Notes under the pieces: generated by a model
What the model saw: only the letters and a program-made list of their open reading frames with translations
Database searches by the model: none
Told to the model about the DNA's origin: nothing
Shown here: piece by piece, positions 45,579 through 55,500 of the stretch
Numbering within the stretch: position 1 is the stretch's first letter
How the letters are laid out: every line of letters starts with the position of its first letter
NCBI RefSeq assembly: GCF_900168065.1
Contig: NZ_FUZZ01000001.1
Coordinates: 620,001-684,000 of the forward strand
DNA from: Chitinophaga ginsengisegetis
GTDB taxonomy: Bacteria; Bacteroidota; Bacteroidia; Chitinophagales; Chitinophagaceae
DNA length: 64,000 nt
Direction: 5' to 3'
Position numbers and translations under genes: made by a program

Positions 45579-46739
45579 TTAATAACTTGCCTCCACAATC
45601 TCTCTCACTTTATCAGGCGTAACATGCTGCCTTTCACCAATGGCTATCCACCCGCGCTGTTCAAAACGTTCAACGATGATATCCGCAGATTTTGCATAGT
45701 CGCTGGTATAACCCGAAAGCTGCGTATCCACACCCATTTCATGGAAAAAATCTATCGTTTTAATAATGGCCAGTTGGGCCAGGGTATTGATATCATCCCC
45801 TTTAAGTCCCCAAACACGCCGGCCATACTGGGCCAGTTTTTCTTTCTTATCTGTAAACATCACCCGGTAAAGATTGGGACCGATCACTGCCAGCGTACGG
45901 GCATGATCAATGCCATAGAGCGCTGTAAGTTCGTGACCGATAAGATGAGTTACCCAATCGGTGGGAACTCCATTCTGTATAAGGCCATTTAAGGCCATTG
46001 TACAACACCACATCAGGTTAGCAGCCAGTTCATAGTCACCGGGATGTTTCACAACTTCAGGTCCGGTTTCGATCAGGGTTTGTAAAATGCCTTCAGAAAT
46101 CCTGTCCTGTAAAAAAGCAGAAGTGGGATACGTAAGATATTGTTCCATGACATGTGTAAAGGCATCCACCACACCGTTCTGTATTTGTGCTGGAGGAAGG
46201 GATGCTACCACGCCAGGATCACAGATAGAAAATTGAGGGAAAAGAGCAGGTCCTGCGAAAAAAAGTTTTTCCTGTGTAGCAGCAATTGTCACCACAGAAC
46301 CGGCATTCATCTCACTACCGGTTGCGGGCAAAGTGAGCACGGTTCCCAGCGGCACCACGTTATCCGTTATCTGTATTTGTCCACGCAACAGGTTTACCGG
46401 ATCATCTTCAAATTTTATGGCGGCTGAAACAAACTTGGCGCCATCGATAACGGAACCTCCTCCTACAGCCAGGATAAAATCCAGTTGTTGTTCCCGCGCC
46501 ACCATCACGGCTTTCATGAGTGTTTCAAAATGCGGATTGGGCTCCACCCCGCCGAATTCAATTATCTCATGGTGCTTCAGAGCTTCTTTCACCTGCTCAT
46601 ACACACCATTCCTGAAAATGCTGCCACCACCGTAAATCAGCAGTACACGGGCTTTCGCGGGAACCAATTCTGCCAGCCTTACTATCTGCCCTTTACCAAA
46701 AATCAATTTGGTAGGATTGAAATATTCAAAGTTTAACAT
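45579..46739 (-). CDS. iron-containing alcohol dehydrogenase (YqhD/BDH type)
   Basis: 386 residues, the full length of the family. N-terminal NAD(P)-binding part with VLLIYGGGSIFRNGVYEQV and AVGGGSVIDGAKFVSAA; C-terminal metal-binding part with VVDAFTHVMEQYL, GHELTALYGIDHARTLAVI, where the Asp and three His that hold Fe or Zn are all visible. These enzymes reduce short and reactive aldehydes with NADPH or NADH. Preceded by a perfect TACTTTTG -7 box (46783-46790) and a Crp-like palindrome (46835-46850), and followed by the SDR gene. Confidence 0.93.
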   Translation of the reverse strand: MLNFEYFNPTKLIFGKGQIVRLAELVPAKARVLLIYGGGSIFRNGVYEQVKEALKHHEIIEFGGVEPNPHFETLMKAVMVAREQQLDFILAVGGGSVIDGAKFVSAAIKFEDDPVNLLRGQIQITDNVVPLGTVLTLPATGSEMNAGSVVTIAATQEKLFFAGPALFPQFSICDPGVVASLPPAQIQNGVVDAFTHVMEQYLTYPTSAFLQDRISEGILQTLIETGPEVVKHPGDYELAANLMWCCTMALNGLIQNGVPTDWVTHLIGHELTALYGIDHARTLAVIGPNLYRVMFTDKKEKLAQYGRRVWGLKGDDINTLAQLAIIKTIDFFHEMGVDTQLSGYTSDYAKSADIIVERFEQRGWIAIGERQHVTPDKVREIVEASY

Positions 46740-46782
46740 GATATAATGATTTAGCAGCGATATGTGTTTTATCTTAAGTCCA

Positions 46783-46790
46783 CAAAAGTA
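46783..46790 (-). promoter_or_regulatory. -7 promoter element of the alcohol dehydrogenase unit
   Basis: TACTTTTG on the minus strand fits TAnnTTTG exactly. A TTTA candidate for the -33 box lies 18 bases further upstream. Predicted transcript start is near 46776, leaving a leader of about 38 bases. Confidence 0.6.
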
Positions 46791-46834
46791 GACCGCTGCT
46801 AATCTTTATAAAATGTTTCAACTCACTAATTAAA

Positions 46835-46850
46835 TGTGACATAGCGCACA
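46835..46850. promoter_or_regulatory. Crp/Fnr-type site before the alcohol dehydrogenase unit
   Basis: TGTGA-N6-GCACA, one mismatch to TGTGA-N6-TCACA. Centred about 66 bases upstream of the predicted transcript start, the usual place of an activator. A better copy lies before the Crp/Fnr gene itself. Confidence 0.6.
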
Positions 46851-46886
46851 TCCGGGCGGGATGTGGCGGTACGGCGGACTTCCGTC

Positions 46887-47465
46887 TCAATCCTGATCGG
46901 GAGATATTGTTAGCCTGCTTAAGGTTTCCCTGGACACGCCGATATAAGATGCCAGCAATGCTTTGGGTACACGCTGAAAAAGGGAAGGGTATAACTCAAA
47001 CAACTGCCTGTATTTTGCCTGCGCATCATTGCAGAGCAGCGATAATATACGGCGCTGCAAAGCAACATAGCCGTAGTTGGACTTCACCCTGAAAAAATGT
47101 TCCATCTTATGCATTTCACTGCATAGTTTATCCTTATTCTCCTTGGTGATACCCAGCAGCTCACTGTTTTCCAGACAGTCTGCAAAAGTAGTAGCAGGCA
47201 TACCAGTCAGATACGCTGTGTAATCAGATAACCACCAGTCTTCCATCGCAAATTGCAGAATATGCATTTTTCCGCCTTCATCCAGGATATAGGATTTTAA
47301 TAATCCTGAAAGCACAAAATATTCATAATTCGCCGGGTCTCCCTCTTGTATTACAAATTGATGTCTTTTATATTTTTTTCTGACAAAAAATGAAAGTACA
47401 TACTCAAACTCTGTGTCAGTAAGCGATACAATTCTTTCTATCTGCTTGCGAAAGGTATATTCCAT
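46887..47465 (-). CDS. Crp/Fnr-family transcriptional regulator
   Basis: 192 residues. N-terminal cyclic-nucleotide-binding-type beta roll (FVRKKYKRHQFVIQEGDPAN to LKSYILDEGGKMHILQFAME), long dimer helix, C-terminal HTH with LLASYIGVSRETLSRLT. It has no cysteine cluster for an FeS centre, so it is not an O2-sensing Fnr; many Bacteroidota members with this layout have no known ligand. A perfect TGTGA-N6-TCACA site lies 17 bases upstream of its start and a near-perfect one before the alcohol dehydrogenase gene 147 bases downstream, so self-control plus control of those three genes is likely. Confidence 0.9.
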   Translation of the reverse strand: MEYTFRKQIERIVSLTDTEFEYVLSFFVRKKYKRHQFVIQEGDPANYEYFVLSGLLKSYILDEGGKMHILQFAMEDWWLSDYTAYLTGMPATTFADCLENSELLGITKENKDKLCSEMHKMEHFFRVKSNYGYVALQRRILSLLCNDAQAKYRQLFELYPSLFQRVPKALLASYIGVSRETLSRLTISPDQD

Positions 47466-47481
47466 AAAGACGTTATTTGAA

Positions 47482-47497
47482 TGTGATGTGCCTCACA
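47482..47497. promoter_or_regulatory. perfect Crp-type palindrome before the Crp/Fnr gene
   Basis: TGTGA-TGTGCC-TCACA, with both half-sites exact and the canonical 6-base spacer. It lies between the start codon (47465) and a TTTCTTTG promoter-like box near 47550, so binding would probably repress the regulator's own gene. Confidence 0.65.
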
Positions 47498-47652
47498 GGA
47501 TAACTGTGATCGGGCTTATTACACCATTGGCCACCCGAAATGAACTTTACACAAAGAAAATAAAGTATGAAAATAATAACAAAAAATCAGCAGCAGTCTT
47601 CGGCAGCACCCTTGACAAAGTTGCTGTTTAAAGCGCTATAAGCGCTGAAGAA

Positions 47653-47699
47653 CCCGGATAAAAAAAGCAGCTCCTGATGGGCTGCTTTTTTTATCCGGG
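47653..47699. terminator. terminator of locus iii
   Basis: Perfect 19-bp inverted repeat (47653-47671 and 47681-47699) with a 9-nt loop. Each arm holds seven A or seven T next to a GCAGC/GCTGC core, so it works as a terminator in both directions. It stands 98 bases after the stop codon of the subtilase gene. Confidence 0.9.
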
Positions 47700-47796
47700 C
47701 ATTGGAAATATGTCCGGCTACTTCAACCAGAATTTGAGGCCGCCCGCTGAGTACTGCGCAGGGCCGCCTGATGACAAAATATTCCGGGTTAGTCCA

Positions 47797-49356
47797 TTAC
47801 TGCTTTGCAGCCCGGGCAGCGGCCAGTTCAATTGCCCTGGCGGCATTGACAACACCACCACTAATAGACAATTCGCTGAAAGCAATTTTTTGAAGTCCAT
47901 TCTTGCGGGAAAGTACGGGCCCGTTGTATTTTACTACCGATTCCATGATGATTTCCTTTACTTCCAAAGCTGAGAACGCAGGATAATAGGATCGGATAAG
48001 GGCGGCAATGCCAGCTACTACCGGCGCCGCCATACTGGTCCCGTCCATATTATCATATTTACTGCCGGGAACAGATGACCAAATGCCTACGCCTGGTGCG
48101 AATACATCCACGGTGTGATGTCCGTAATTAGAGAATCTGGCGGGCAGGCTCTCTCCTAATCTGGGACCCGAAGCGCCCACTTCCAGCCACGCTGCAGCCT
48201 GTCCGCTACCGTCGGCATACACGCGATTGGGATAGTTCTCCTCAATGTCAAGGTCCAGGGCATCATTGCCGGCAGCATGAACGAGGAGCACATCTTTTTT
48301 CATGGCATATTTAACTGCTTCGTCTACCAGGGGCTTGTGCGGTGAAAAATGTTTTCCAAAGCTCATGTTGATAACACGGGCGCCATTGTCCACAGCGTAT
48401 CGAATAGCATTCGCTACGTCCTTATCGCGCTCATCTCCGTCTGGTACTGCCCTGATACTCATGATCCGGACATTATCGGCCACCCCGTCCAGTCCAACGC
48501 CGTTATTACGCACCGCGCCAATGATGCCGGCTACGTGTGTACCATGACTGGCACCGGGTCCCATAGCGTCAGCAGTACCGTACCGCGTTTCGGTAAGGTC
48601 GGTAATGTTGTCGCCCACTATCCCGCGTGGGTCGTAGTCCGGGTTCAATGTATAGTTTACTTCAGCTTTACTGTGCTCCAATGCGCCATAGATCTCTTTG
48701 CTCAGGAAGGCAGAAATGCTGGGGTATTCCCGGCTTCTGGCCAGCAGCATCGACTTTAAGGAAGACTGCTCCATCGTATTGGTTTGTATGGCCAGGATAT
48801 CTTCCCTGGTGGGCTCTGGTTTACCGATGGTGTGCAGGATGCTGTCGATCACCTGCCTTGCATAGGTAATGCCTCTTAACTGCTGTTTAGCCTTTACCAT
48901 TCGTGTTTGCCATAGCTGGCGCCGTGTTTTATACAAGGCCAGGCCGTTGGTGTCGGCTGGCAGGTTGTTCAGGTCAGGAAACTGCTGCTGGCCTTCGCGG
49001 ACCAGGCGGGTCAGCTCCGAATTGTCATATTGCACATTGCCTTTGGCAGAACCCAGGAAGCTCCATCCATAGGTATCATCGGCATACCCATTTTTATCAT
49101 CATCCCTTCCGTTCCTTTTCTCCCGGGGATTTTGCCACAAAACGGCCTTCAGGTCGGTATGGGTGGAATCAATGCCGGAGTCTATAACTGCCACCAGCAC
49201 GGTCTTACTTTTCTTTCCTTTCAACAGCTCATAAGTTTTGGCAGTGCTGACGCCAAAAAGGCTGTCTGCCGATAGATCTTTATGCTGCCAGCCTTGCTGA
49301 GCGGAAGCTGTTGCCAGGCAAAAGCCCGGCAACAGTGTCAGTATGATTTTTTTCAT
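47797..49356 (-). CDS. S8 subtilisin-like serine protease, locus iii
   Basis: 519 residues. Signal peptide 1-19 (ends ASAQ). Catalytic triad all present: D59 in VAVIDSGID, H271 in GASHGTHVAGI, S440 in DGTSMAAPVVAG, and the oxyanion Asn in HAAGND. About 210 residues separate Asp and His, far more than in subtilisin; the insert is mostly helical and charged, a layout seen in other Bacteroidota S8 proteins. No recognisable T9SS C-terminal domain, so periplasmic or outer-membrane-associated by inference. Its start codon overlaps the stop of the small TlpA gene by four bases (ATGA). Last gene of locus iii. Confidence 0.93.
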   Translation of the reverse strand: MKKIILTLLPGFCLATASAQQGWQHKDLSADSLFGVSTAKTYELLKGKKSKTVLVAVIDSGIDSTHTDLKAVLWQNPREKRNGRDDDKNGYADDTYGWSFLGSAKGNVQYDNSELTRLVREGQQQFPDLNNLPADTNGLALYKTRRQLWQTRMVKAKQQLRGITYARQVIDSILHTIGKPEPTREDILAIQTNTMEQSSLKSMLLARSREYPSISAFLSKEIYGALEHSKAEVNYTLNPDYDPRGIVGDNITDLTETRYGTADAMGPGASHGTHVAGIIGAVRNNGVGLDGVADNVRIMSIRAVPDGDERDKDVANAIRYAVDNGARVINMSFGKHFSPHKPLVDEAVKYAMKKDVLLVHAAGNDALDLDIEENYPNRVYADGSGQAAAWLEVGASGPRLGESLPARFSNYGHHTVDVFAPGVGIWSSVPGSKYDNMDGTSMAAPVVAGIAALIRSYYPAFSALEVKEIIMESVVKYNGPVLSRKNGLQKIAFSELSISGGVVNAARAIELAAARAAKQ

Positions 49357-49919
49357 TGCTTGTTTTTTTGAACGATCGCCTTGGCTGTTTCAGCTGTCAG
49401 TTTACCCTCCACGAGCATTTGCAGATGCTCGTCCGTCAACACGAAAGGATCGGTGATCCATGCAATTTTATTATTGCGGATCAGGAATGTGCGTGGTATA
49501 CCGATGGTGCCGGAAGGTTTCAGCCAGTTTCTATCAAAGTCTGCTTTATCTTTTCCTCCATCGAAGGCAACCATGCTGTTAGTGAAAAAGGCAGCGTGGT
49601 CCGTGATAAACTGCCGCACTTTGGCTGTATCACTTTCCCAAACTCCCTGGGAGATAAAGGTGATCTTACCTTTAAACTTAGTGGCCAGTTCACTCATGTG
49701 CGGCATGGATTTGATACAGGGCTTGCACCACGTTGCCCATAGCTCAATTACATAGATCTTATCCTGCTCAAATTTGGTAATGCCACTTTCTTTAAGCCAG
49801 GTTACCGCCGGATACTTATTAACTGGTTCACCGTTGTCGAGGAAGGAATACAGCTTCTGCGCACTGAGGATTTGAGCAAGCGCTATGATCACCACACCGG
49901 TCAATAGGATTTTTTTCAT
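49353..49919 (-). CDS. small TlpA-like thioredoxin, locus iii
   Basis: 188 residues. Signal peptide 1-20 (ends ILSAQ) and one thioredoxin domain with C65-K-P-C68 in ELWATWCKPCIKSM and cis-Pro motif GIPRTFLIRN. It has no DUF4369 part, unlike the other thioredoxin proteins here. Expected to reduce disulfides in the periplasm. It is translationally coupled with the subtilase gene downstream and is only two bases from the gene upstream, so reductase and protease are made together. Confidence 0.92.
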   Translation of the reverse strand: MKKILLTGVVIIALAQILSAQKLYSFLDNGEPVNKYPAVTWLKESGITKFEQDKIYVIELWATWCKPCIKSMPHMSELATKFKGKITFISQGVWESDTAKVRQFITDHAAFFTNSMVAFDGGKDKADFDRNWLKPSGTIGIPRTFLIRNNKIAWITDPFVLTDEHLQMLVEGKLTAETAKAIVQKNKQ

Positions 49920-49921
49920 GA

Positions 49922-51088
49922 TTATTTATTTATGATTTTTTTTATCTCGAGTTCTGGTTCGGAAAGAAAATTGACATCCCGCACCAGGATCTTTCCATCG
50001 GTGCCGATAAGAAAGCTGTGAGGAATCATGCCCATCGAAAGGTCATATGCCTTTCCCACAGTGGTGGTATCAGCTTCTGCTGTCAATCTTACCGGGTGGA
50101 TGAGGTTAATGATATTGGGTGTTTGGAAGCTGGCTTCCTCCACCTCGGTTAACCACCGCTGTTGGTCGCTATCACAGTACACAGACACGATCACCAGGTT
50201 ATCATCTTTGCACTGCCTGCTTATTTTATTGATGGCGAAGCTAAAAGGCTCGAAAGGAATAAAATTGCGGCTCCAAAACCAAAGCAGAACATTTTTTCCC
50301 TTCAGGGAAGAAAGTGTAACGGGCTTTCCACTGATATCGTTCAGTGTAAAGTCCGGTGCCTGTATTCCTGTAAGCAACTTCCCCGCGATAGCAAGGCTGG
50401 CGGCCACCCGCTTGCCACTGGGCGTATTGCGGACGGCTGGAGAATAGGTGTTAAATTCTGCTTCCAGCTTAACGGGATCTTTAATAAAGCCATCTACCTG
50501 CCTCGCCCAGAGGCTGAAACCTACAAAGCTGTTAAGATGACTTTTTGCAAATGCTATCTGGATCTCGCGGCGCCTTACCCGCAAGGCCTGTAATTCCTGG
50601 CCCACGCGCTTCATATTTTCCTCATCCCCTGCTTCCTGATATTCTTTAAACTGCTTTTCTAAAACAGGTCCTTTTTCCTGCAAAGGCTTGTACTGAACGA
50701 AAAGCGCATCGAGATCTGTTTGCGATGGACCGCCTTTCACCTGCGTGCTCAGCAGGTTAGAGTCTCCTTTCATGGAAATGGTGGTAGCCGGATCCAGGAA
50801 AATCTCCTTGAACTGCCCCCTGACCGACTTATTCTCCGGGATGAAAGTGAGTGAGGCGGCTGCAGGTTCCTGGAGTTGTCCACTGAACTGGAAAGCGCCA
50901 TTGCTAACTTTTACAGAGTCCTGGACAAGCGTATGCATGCTCTCATAACGGATGGAGAGCATCCCTTGCTGGTCTTTGCCCATTTGTCCTTCAATTTTGA
51001 ACGGAAGTTGCTGTGCATACAAAGTGCAGGATACAACGGTCAGTGTAAGCATGGCGCTGCCTGCTAACACGTGTCTGAGTGTCATCAT
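49922..51088 (-). CDS. exported DUF4369/thioredoxin-like protein lacking CxxC, locus iii
   Basis: 388 residues. Signal peptide 1-25 (SCTLYAQ), DUF4369 domain (FKIEGQMGKDQQGMLSIRY), helical middle with many charged residues, C-terminal thioredoxin fold from about 245 (LNDISGKPVTLSSLKGKNVL). The active site is replaced by WFWSRNFIPFEPF, with no cysteine pair; the cis-Pro loop (MIPHSFLIG) is kept. It corresponds to the 393-residue protein of locus i in length, order and defect (compare GKDQQGMIRITY and GKDQQGMLSIRY). It is probably a substrate-binding or folding partner and not a reductase. Located between susD and the small TlpA gene. Confidence 0.87.
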   Translation of the reverse strand: MMTLRHVLAGSAMLTLTVVSCTLYAQQLPFKIEGQMGKDQQGMLSIRYESMHTLVQDSVKVSNGAFQFSGQLQEPAAASLTFIPENKSVRGQFKEIFLDPATTISMKGDSNLLSTQVKGGPSQTDLDALFVQYKPLQEKGPVLEKQFKEYQEAGDEENMKRVGQELQALRVRRREIQIAFAKSHLNSFVGFSLWARQVDGFIKDPVKLEAEFNTYSPAVRNTPSGKRVAASLAIAGKLLTGIQAPDFTLNDISGKPVTLSSLKGKNVLLWFWSRNFIPFEPFSFAINKISRQCKDDNLVIVSVYCDSDQQRWLTEVEEASFQTPNIINLIHPVRLTAEADTTTVGKAYDLSMGMIPHSFLIGTDGKILVRDVNFLSEPELEIKKIINK

Positions 51089-51112
51089 GATTTATTCTAT
51101 TTTAGTTTTTTT

Positions 51113-52564
51113 TTAAGGATTGTTTGCCATATCCGGATTTGCATCCATGATGTTCCTTGGAAACTTTAACACAAGGCGGTTAGGTAATGAAAGTGTGTAT
51201 TCAGTGGTTGATCCATTGGCATTGTAAAGGCTATGCTTAAAGCCGATGCCGGTAAATAAAGGGTCTACCGACAGGCGGCGCATATCAAACCAGCGATAGC
51301 CTTCCATAGCAAATTCACGGATACGTTCGTCGATGATGAATTTTACCAGTGCTGTCTGGTTAGTGGCAGTAGCTGCAGGCACTGTTGCATCGGCCACAGG
51401 CATCCTGTTTCTGCGCAGGGTTTCAACATCGGCTACAGCACCGGTCAGGTCACCGTTCCGTGCTTTGCACTCAGCGCTGAGTAAATAAAGTTCTGGCAAC
51501 TGCAAGCCAAATCGCGCATATTGTACACCATACTTACGCAGCCTGCCGGCCGCATTGGGCGTATTGTCAGGATTGCGGCTGGTATAGAGTTTCAGACGTA
51601 GGTCATTTGCACCGTACAGTGCAACCGCTTGTGGCGCCAGCACTAAGCCACTGTTGCTCAGCTGGGTGTAGGGCCCGCAATTCCAGACTTTAGATAACAC
51701 CGCCTCCTGAATGTCACTGGGATTCTGCCCGGGAGAGCGCGGCCCATTCATCGGATCTATTGGCAGAAATGCCCCTCCAGGCGCCAGCGTCTCATTGAAG
51801 TTGTAGAGCAACGGGCTGCCACTTGCAGCTACCTGGTTAAGGGCACTTTGCAGGTAAGGCAGGGCCTCTGCCGGCTTGCCCATAAAAAGATATACTTTCC
51901 CCAGTAGTCCTTCGGCAGCAGGTTTACTCATACGTGTAGCGATGGCACGTTTGATAGGCAGGGTTTTAATCGCTTCCTTCAGGTCATTGATAATAAAATC
52001 ATACGATTGTTGCAGGGTGCCCCGGGGATAAGCCGGCGTATTGATATCAGCCTTATCGATCATCGGAAAGCCGGGATCAGTTCCAGCCGTTGAGGCTATA
52101 TATGGCCTGCAATAATAGTTTACCATGTTGAAGTGACTCCAGGCACGTGTTGCCAGTGCTTCGGCCCGGATGATACTTTTCTGTTGCAGTGTTCCTCCAT
52201 CAGCCTCCATAACTTCAAGGATAACCTTATTGAGGTTATACATCTGACTGTTATGAACGGTGATAGCAGGTCCGGTCTCATTGGTAGTAAGATAAATGGT
52301 ATCGGCCCACTGGAATAATCTTTCCTTAATGAAGCTACGGTTCAAAAAGAAGGTGCCTTCAGCAGCGATTTCGTCTCCCATAAACATGGGTTCCTGCCAG
52401 CCGCCGGACGAGGCATATAAATAGAGACCGGGATCATTCATCAGCAGCTCATAGTCGTTCATGTTGGATGCCACCCGCTGCCCCATAGGCACTATTTCCA
52501 GCCAGCTCTTTTTGCAGGAGATGAATGTGATGAGAATGATTATATATAGAATCGATTTTTTCAT
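51113..52564 (-). CDS. susD: SusD/RagB-type lipoprotein, locus iii
   Basis: 483 residues. Lipoprotein signal with lipobox FISC near residue 17, then KKSWLEIVPMGQRVASNMND, GWQEPMFMGDEIAAEG, TRAWSHFNMVNYYCRPYIAS, PELYLLSAECKARNGDL and REFAMEGYRWFDMRRLSVDP. Very close to the SusD of locus i along its whole length. Binds the imported ligand on the cell surface with the SusC encoded 17 bases upstream. Confidence 0.93.
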   Translation of the reverse strand: MKKSILYIIILITFISCKKSWLEIVPMGQRVASNMNDYELLMNDPGLYLYASSGGWQEPMFMGDEIAAEGTFFLNRSFIKERLFQWADTIYLTTNETGPAITVHNSQMYNLNKVILEVMEADGGTLQQKSIIRAEALATRAWSHFNMVNYYCRPYIASTAGTDPGFPMIDKADINTPAYPRGTLQQSYDFIINDLKEAIKTLPIKRAIATRMSKPAAEGLLGKVYLFMGKPAEALPYLQSALNQVAASGSPLLYNFNETLAPGGAFLPIDPMNGPRSPGQNPSDIQEAVLSKVWNCGPYTQLSNSGLVLAPQAVALYGANDLRLKLYTSRNPDNTPNAAGRLRKYGVQYARFGLQLPELYLLSAECKARNGDLTGAVADVETLRRNRMPVADATVPAATATNQTALVKFIIDERIREFAMEGYRWFDMRRLSVDPLFTGIGFKHSLYNANGSTTEYTLSLPNRLVLKFPRNIMDANPDMANNP

Positions 52565-52581
52565 CGTATTGTATTTAACTG

Positions 52582-55500
52582 TTAGAAAGAAAGGTTTACT
52601 CCCAGCGAATAGCTGTGCAACGGTGTGCTGGTTTGCCAGCTGGGATCTATTCCATCTTTATTGGCTGTCCAAATCAGGAAATTGCTGGTTTGGAGATAGA
52701 CGTTAAGGGCCTGTATTTTCAATATCTCAAGCACTTCAGCAGAAAGGCTGTAGTTCAGCGTTATGTCACGGAGTTTGATATAGGACGCGCTCACTACATT
52801 GATATCACCATTTGTATAATATTGAATATCACGCCGTCCCCAGTTGGTTGATGCACTGGCTACGTAAGACGGTACATTGGTAAAGGCTTCATCACCTGGT
52901 TTCTTCCAGCGGTCCATAAAGAGCACTGAATAGTTGGCGGCGCCAAAGTTGTTGCGGGTGGCGAGTCTGCCACTGTACAGGCTATTGACCGGGCCGCGCA
53001 TTTTGGCGCCAAAGCTGTAAACGATATTGCCAGTTAAGCTGAAGTTTTTATATCCGATAACGTTACTGATACTTCCATTTATGGGCGCCTGACGTGTTCC
53101 CATGTATACCAAATCATCAGCCTCTGCGAGGCCAGGCTGCTTGGTAACACCGTTTTTAGCAGTATAAATCTGCGGATCGCCCATATTATCAAGGCCAGCG
53201 AAACGGTACGCAAACAACGGGTTCATGGGATACCCTACCAGGTAACTCGCTCCCATCCTGAAAGATGCCGTGTTCATAAATGGAAGCAACTTGGTATAAG
53301 AGTTTAGCTTGTTACGGTTATAGCCAAACTGGAGACTGCTGGTCCACCGGAAATCCCTGGTGGCAATATTGCTCGATGTGAGGGATATTTCAATGCCCCT
53401 GTTGGTCATCTCACCCAGGTTGCCCATGATCGAGGGTTGACCACTAAAGGGATTAACGGATGTAGATCCGAGCATGTCGCTTGTTTTGCGGTGATAGACA
53501 TTGATACTACCGCCAAGCCGGCGGTTAAGCACACTAAAGTCAATGCCCAGATTGATAGTACGGGTGCTTTCCCAGGCAAGACCGCGGTTGGCGGGTTGCC
53601 CCAACGTAAGAGCGTCCCCTGCAATCAGCCCTGTTTGGGATGCTGCAGATATTACCCTAAGCACATCATAAGTCGAAGCGGAACCGATGTAAGGCGAGTT
53701 ACCCGTGATCCCATAGGTGCCGCGCAAACCGAGTTCATTGAGCCAGGTCAGTGGCTGCATAAAACCTTCTTTGCCGATCTGCCATTTACCACCGATGCTC
53801 CAAACGGGCTTGTCCTGGCTGGCCAGATCACTACCGAACTGGCTGCTGTAGTCCTGCCGCCAACTGGCATCCACGCTGTATTTCTGATTGAAGGTATAAC
53901 TGGCAAGGCCAAAGTAAGAGATAAAGCGGGACTTTTCTTTCAATGGAAAGAAAGGTTGATAAGGTATAAAGCCATAACCGGTGATGGTCCCCGGAATTCC
54001 GTTTTGCATTCTCGCCCAATCAATGGAAGCATAAGTGCCCAGAGCTTCGTCATATCCGAGTAACGTTGAAGTATTGGAATGGGCACTCATTTCCTGTGTT
54101 TCCTGGCCGAGGTGCACTAACAGGTTATCCTGGTTATTACGCGGTTTTGCTTCATAGATAAGTTGATTGCGCACCGTCCAGTTACGATTATTGTTCTCTC
54201 CGGTCATGTAAACCCCGCCATTCTTTGGAAAATGGTAGATGGGCGTCCCACCGGGGCCTGCATCTTCGGTTAGGCTCAGGGCAGTCTGACGGAGGGAATA
54301 CGTGCTGTTGTCCCAATAGCTGGTGTTTGTACCAGGCGATGTCTGATAGCCATAGGAGCCACTGAAGCGCAGTCCCTTCCAGATCGATACGGCAATATTA
54401 GCTGTTACATTCGCAAAAAGGGTGTTTCGCTTTGCGTTACCTTTGTCGACTTCGCTAAGCGGATAGTAGTCGAGGTTGATCTGGCTCCTGTCCTGGTAAT
54501 CCCGTCGCAGGGAATCTGAATACCCGCTGAGGAAATTCATGGGAAGTGGATTACCCGCTGCATCTTTAAACAACTGATAGGGCAAAAAGTCATTGCCAAT
54601 GGTAATGTTGTTTTTATTGCTGGTAACCTTGTTGACCAGTGAGGTAGTCAGGCTGATATCTATCCGCTTGCCAACATGGAGCTGCTGGGAAAAGTTTAAT
54701 TTATAAGAATGGTCCTGGTCACCTGGGCTGTTGTTATTGACACCCGTATAACCGAGGGAGGCGTAAAAGCTGTAAGTATTATTGCCGCCACCAATTGATA
54801 CGGTATGGTTGGTCGTAAAGGCCGGTCTTTGCCAGAGGTCTTCGATTTGACCGGTATTGCTAAGAGATGCGAGGCTGTCGAGGCTTTTATTGGCCTGATC
54901 TGCAGAAATAAGCCCGTTATATTGATTGTATAAAATCTGTTCATGCGGGGCAATGACCTCATAGGTAAGGCTGGCCCAGGGATATTCTACCGGGTCGAAT
55001 GTCTCCCGGGCTGCCTGGATGTATTGGCGGCTGTTCATCATCGGGATCTTCCCGTAGTTGGGTCTGCCGGAATAATTAATAAAGCCACTGTAGGTTACAG
55101 CCAGCCGCTTGTTTTTATTTCCCGATTTAGTGGTTACCACGATTACCCCGTTAGATGCTCTCGCGCCCCAGATGGCCGCTGCAGCGGCATCCTTGAGGAT
55201 AGTAATATCTTCAATATCATCCGGATTCAAAGCACTGAAATCGGTCACAATCACCCCGTTTACCACATAGAGCGGATCTCCGGGGAGCGTAACCGACGAC
55301 TCACCGCGGATCGTGCTTTTGCGGGTGGTGCTATGATTATAGCGGCTGGTGTTGGACTGTCCGGTGGGAGATAATACCAACCCGGGCACCAGGCCGTCGA
55401 GGCGCGAAATGATATCCATCGTGCTGGTACGGTTCTTCACCACTTCCATATCGGGCTTACTGAATGCACCTGTCGCTCTTTCTTTGGAAAGCAGCTGGTA

